Positions 63,821 through 64,000 of a stretch of DNA of 64,000 bases are shown here, in pieces; position 1 is the first letter of the stretch; each line of letters opens with the position of its first letter. Location: contig JAPWKC010000004.1 in the NCBI GenBank assembly GCA_028283725.1, positions 1,178,001 to 1,242,000 on the forward strand, in the 5' to 3' direction. Position numbers and translations under genes: made by a program. This DNA comes from Neorhizobium sp. GTDB lineage: Bacteria; Pseudomonadota; Alphaproteobacteria; Rhizobiales; Rhizobiaceae. The notes below the pieces were generated by a model that saw only the letters and a program-made list of their open reading frames with translations, ran no database searches and was not told where the DNA came from.

Positions 63821-64000
63821 TGGCCGGCACAGACGAAAAGCGTCCGTTCATTCCGGTCGGGATCGCTGTCCTTACCGTTTCCGACACCCGCACGCTTGCC
63901 GACGACCGTTCCGGCGATACGCTCGTCGCGCGCATTGCCGATGCCGGCCACAGGCTGGCCGCCCGCGCCATCGTGCCGGACGACAAGGCGCAGATCGCCG
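63817..64000 (+). CDS. moaB: MoaB/MogA-like molybdopterin biosynthesis protein, 3' end missing
   Basis: The first 61 codons are visible and the gene runs off the window. MMAGTDEKRPF (ATG at 63817 or 63820) is followed by VGIAVLTVSDTRTLADDRSGDTLVARI, whose key parts LTVSDTR and DRSGDTL are the MoaB/MogA start. The protein adenylylates molybdopterin or supports cofactor assembly. It overlaps the ispE stop by 4 nt. Confidence 0.85.
   Translation, partial: MMAGTDEKRPFIPVGIAVLTVSDTRTLADDRSGDTLVARIADAGHRLAARAIVPDDKAQIA

Overview
This 64 kb window reads as core chromosome of an alphaproteobacterium of the order Hyphomicrobiales, most likely family Rhizobiaceae; I cannot fix the genus. The evidence is high-GC coding sequence packed on both strands, several protein types typical of rhizobia (BA14K-like, DUF1344, DUF6656-like, DUF6101-like, HPE1-like, a ModE-like single-domain regulator, bioMNY), a long-chain (Q10-type) polyprenyl synthase with UbiA, and short palindromic intergenic repeats of the rhizobial kind. 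I see no insertion sequence, prophage, integrase, CRISPR array, rRNA or tRNA. About 63 genes and one gene relic are called; the first and last genes run off the window.

Layout. 1-13 kb: TSUP transporter (partial), polysaccharide deacetylase, pdxH, a lipoprotein, a J-domain protein behind a structured leader, fabI, a histidine phosphatase, UDP-glucose dehydrogenase, DUF1344, aroC-ribB, a cupin protein and a YcaQ-type glycosylase. 13-24 kb: bioMNY biotin uptake operon, a thioesterase, a histone-deacetylase-like amidohydrolase with xseB, a GNAT protein, a MntA/HepT toxin-antitoxin pair, pirin, then dxs-tlyA-RlmD-like methyltransferase. 24-33 kb is the most accessory-looking part: an animal-type haem peroxidase behind a striking palindrome, a small secreted cysteine protein, an acyl-CoA dehydrogenase/enoyl-CoA hydratase pair with a LiuR-like operator, a ZntB-like transporter, a BA14K-like protein and a Rieske oxygenase resembling glycine betaine demethylase. 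33-47 kb: sua5, an FAD oxidoreductase overlapping a ModE-like regulator, DUF6101, ubiA, cfa, tex, purD, an HPE1-like secreted protein, a chemoreceptor and DUF523.

47-55 kb holds glyS and glyQ separated by DUF2207, aroA and lemA, all on the minus strand; a frameshifted parD relic lies just past glyS. 55-64 kb: an intact parDE pair next to a MITE-like repeat, a SohB/SppA peptidase divergent from mntH (Fur/Mur-like box between them), a TrmN6-like methyltransferase, DUF2007, a polyprenyl diphosphate synthase, a TPR protein, ispE and the start of moaB.

Pathway links: dxs and ispE feed isoprenoid precursors to the polyprenyl synthase and then UbiA (ubiquinone). aroC and aroA are two of the last three shikimate steps. 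ribB supplies a flavin precursor and pdxH supplies PLP. Nothing here is a clear large novel system. The best leads are small: the J-protein leader with two competing hairpins, the peroxidase operator, the TGTCGC array upstream of the Rieske gene, the HepT with an altered motif, the RibBA protein whose second domain has lost its zinc site, and aroA inserted between lemA and DUF2207.
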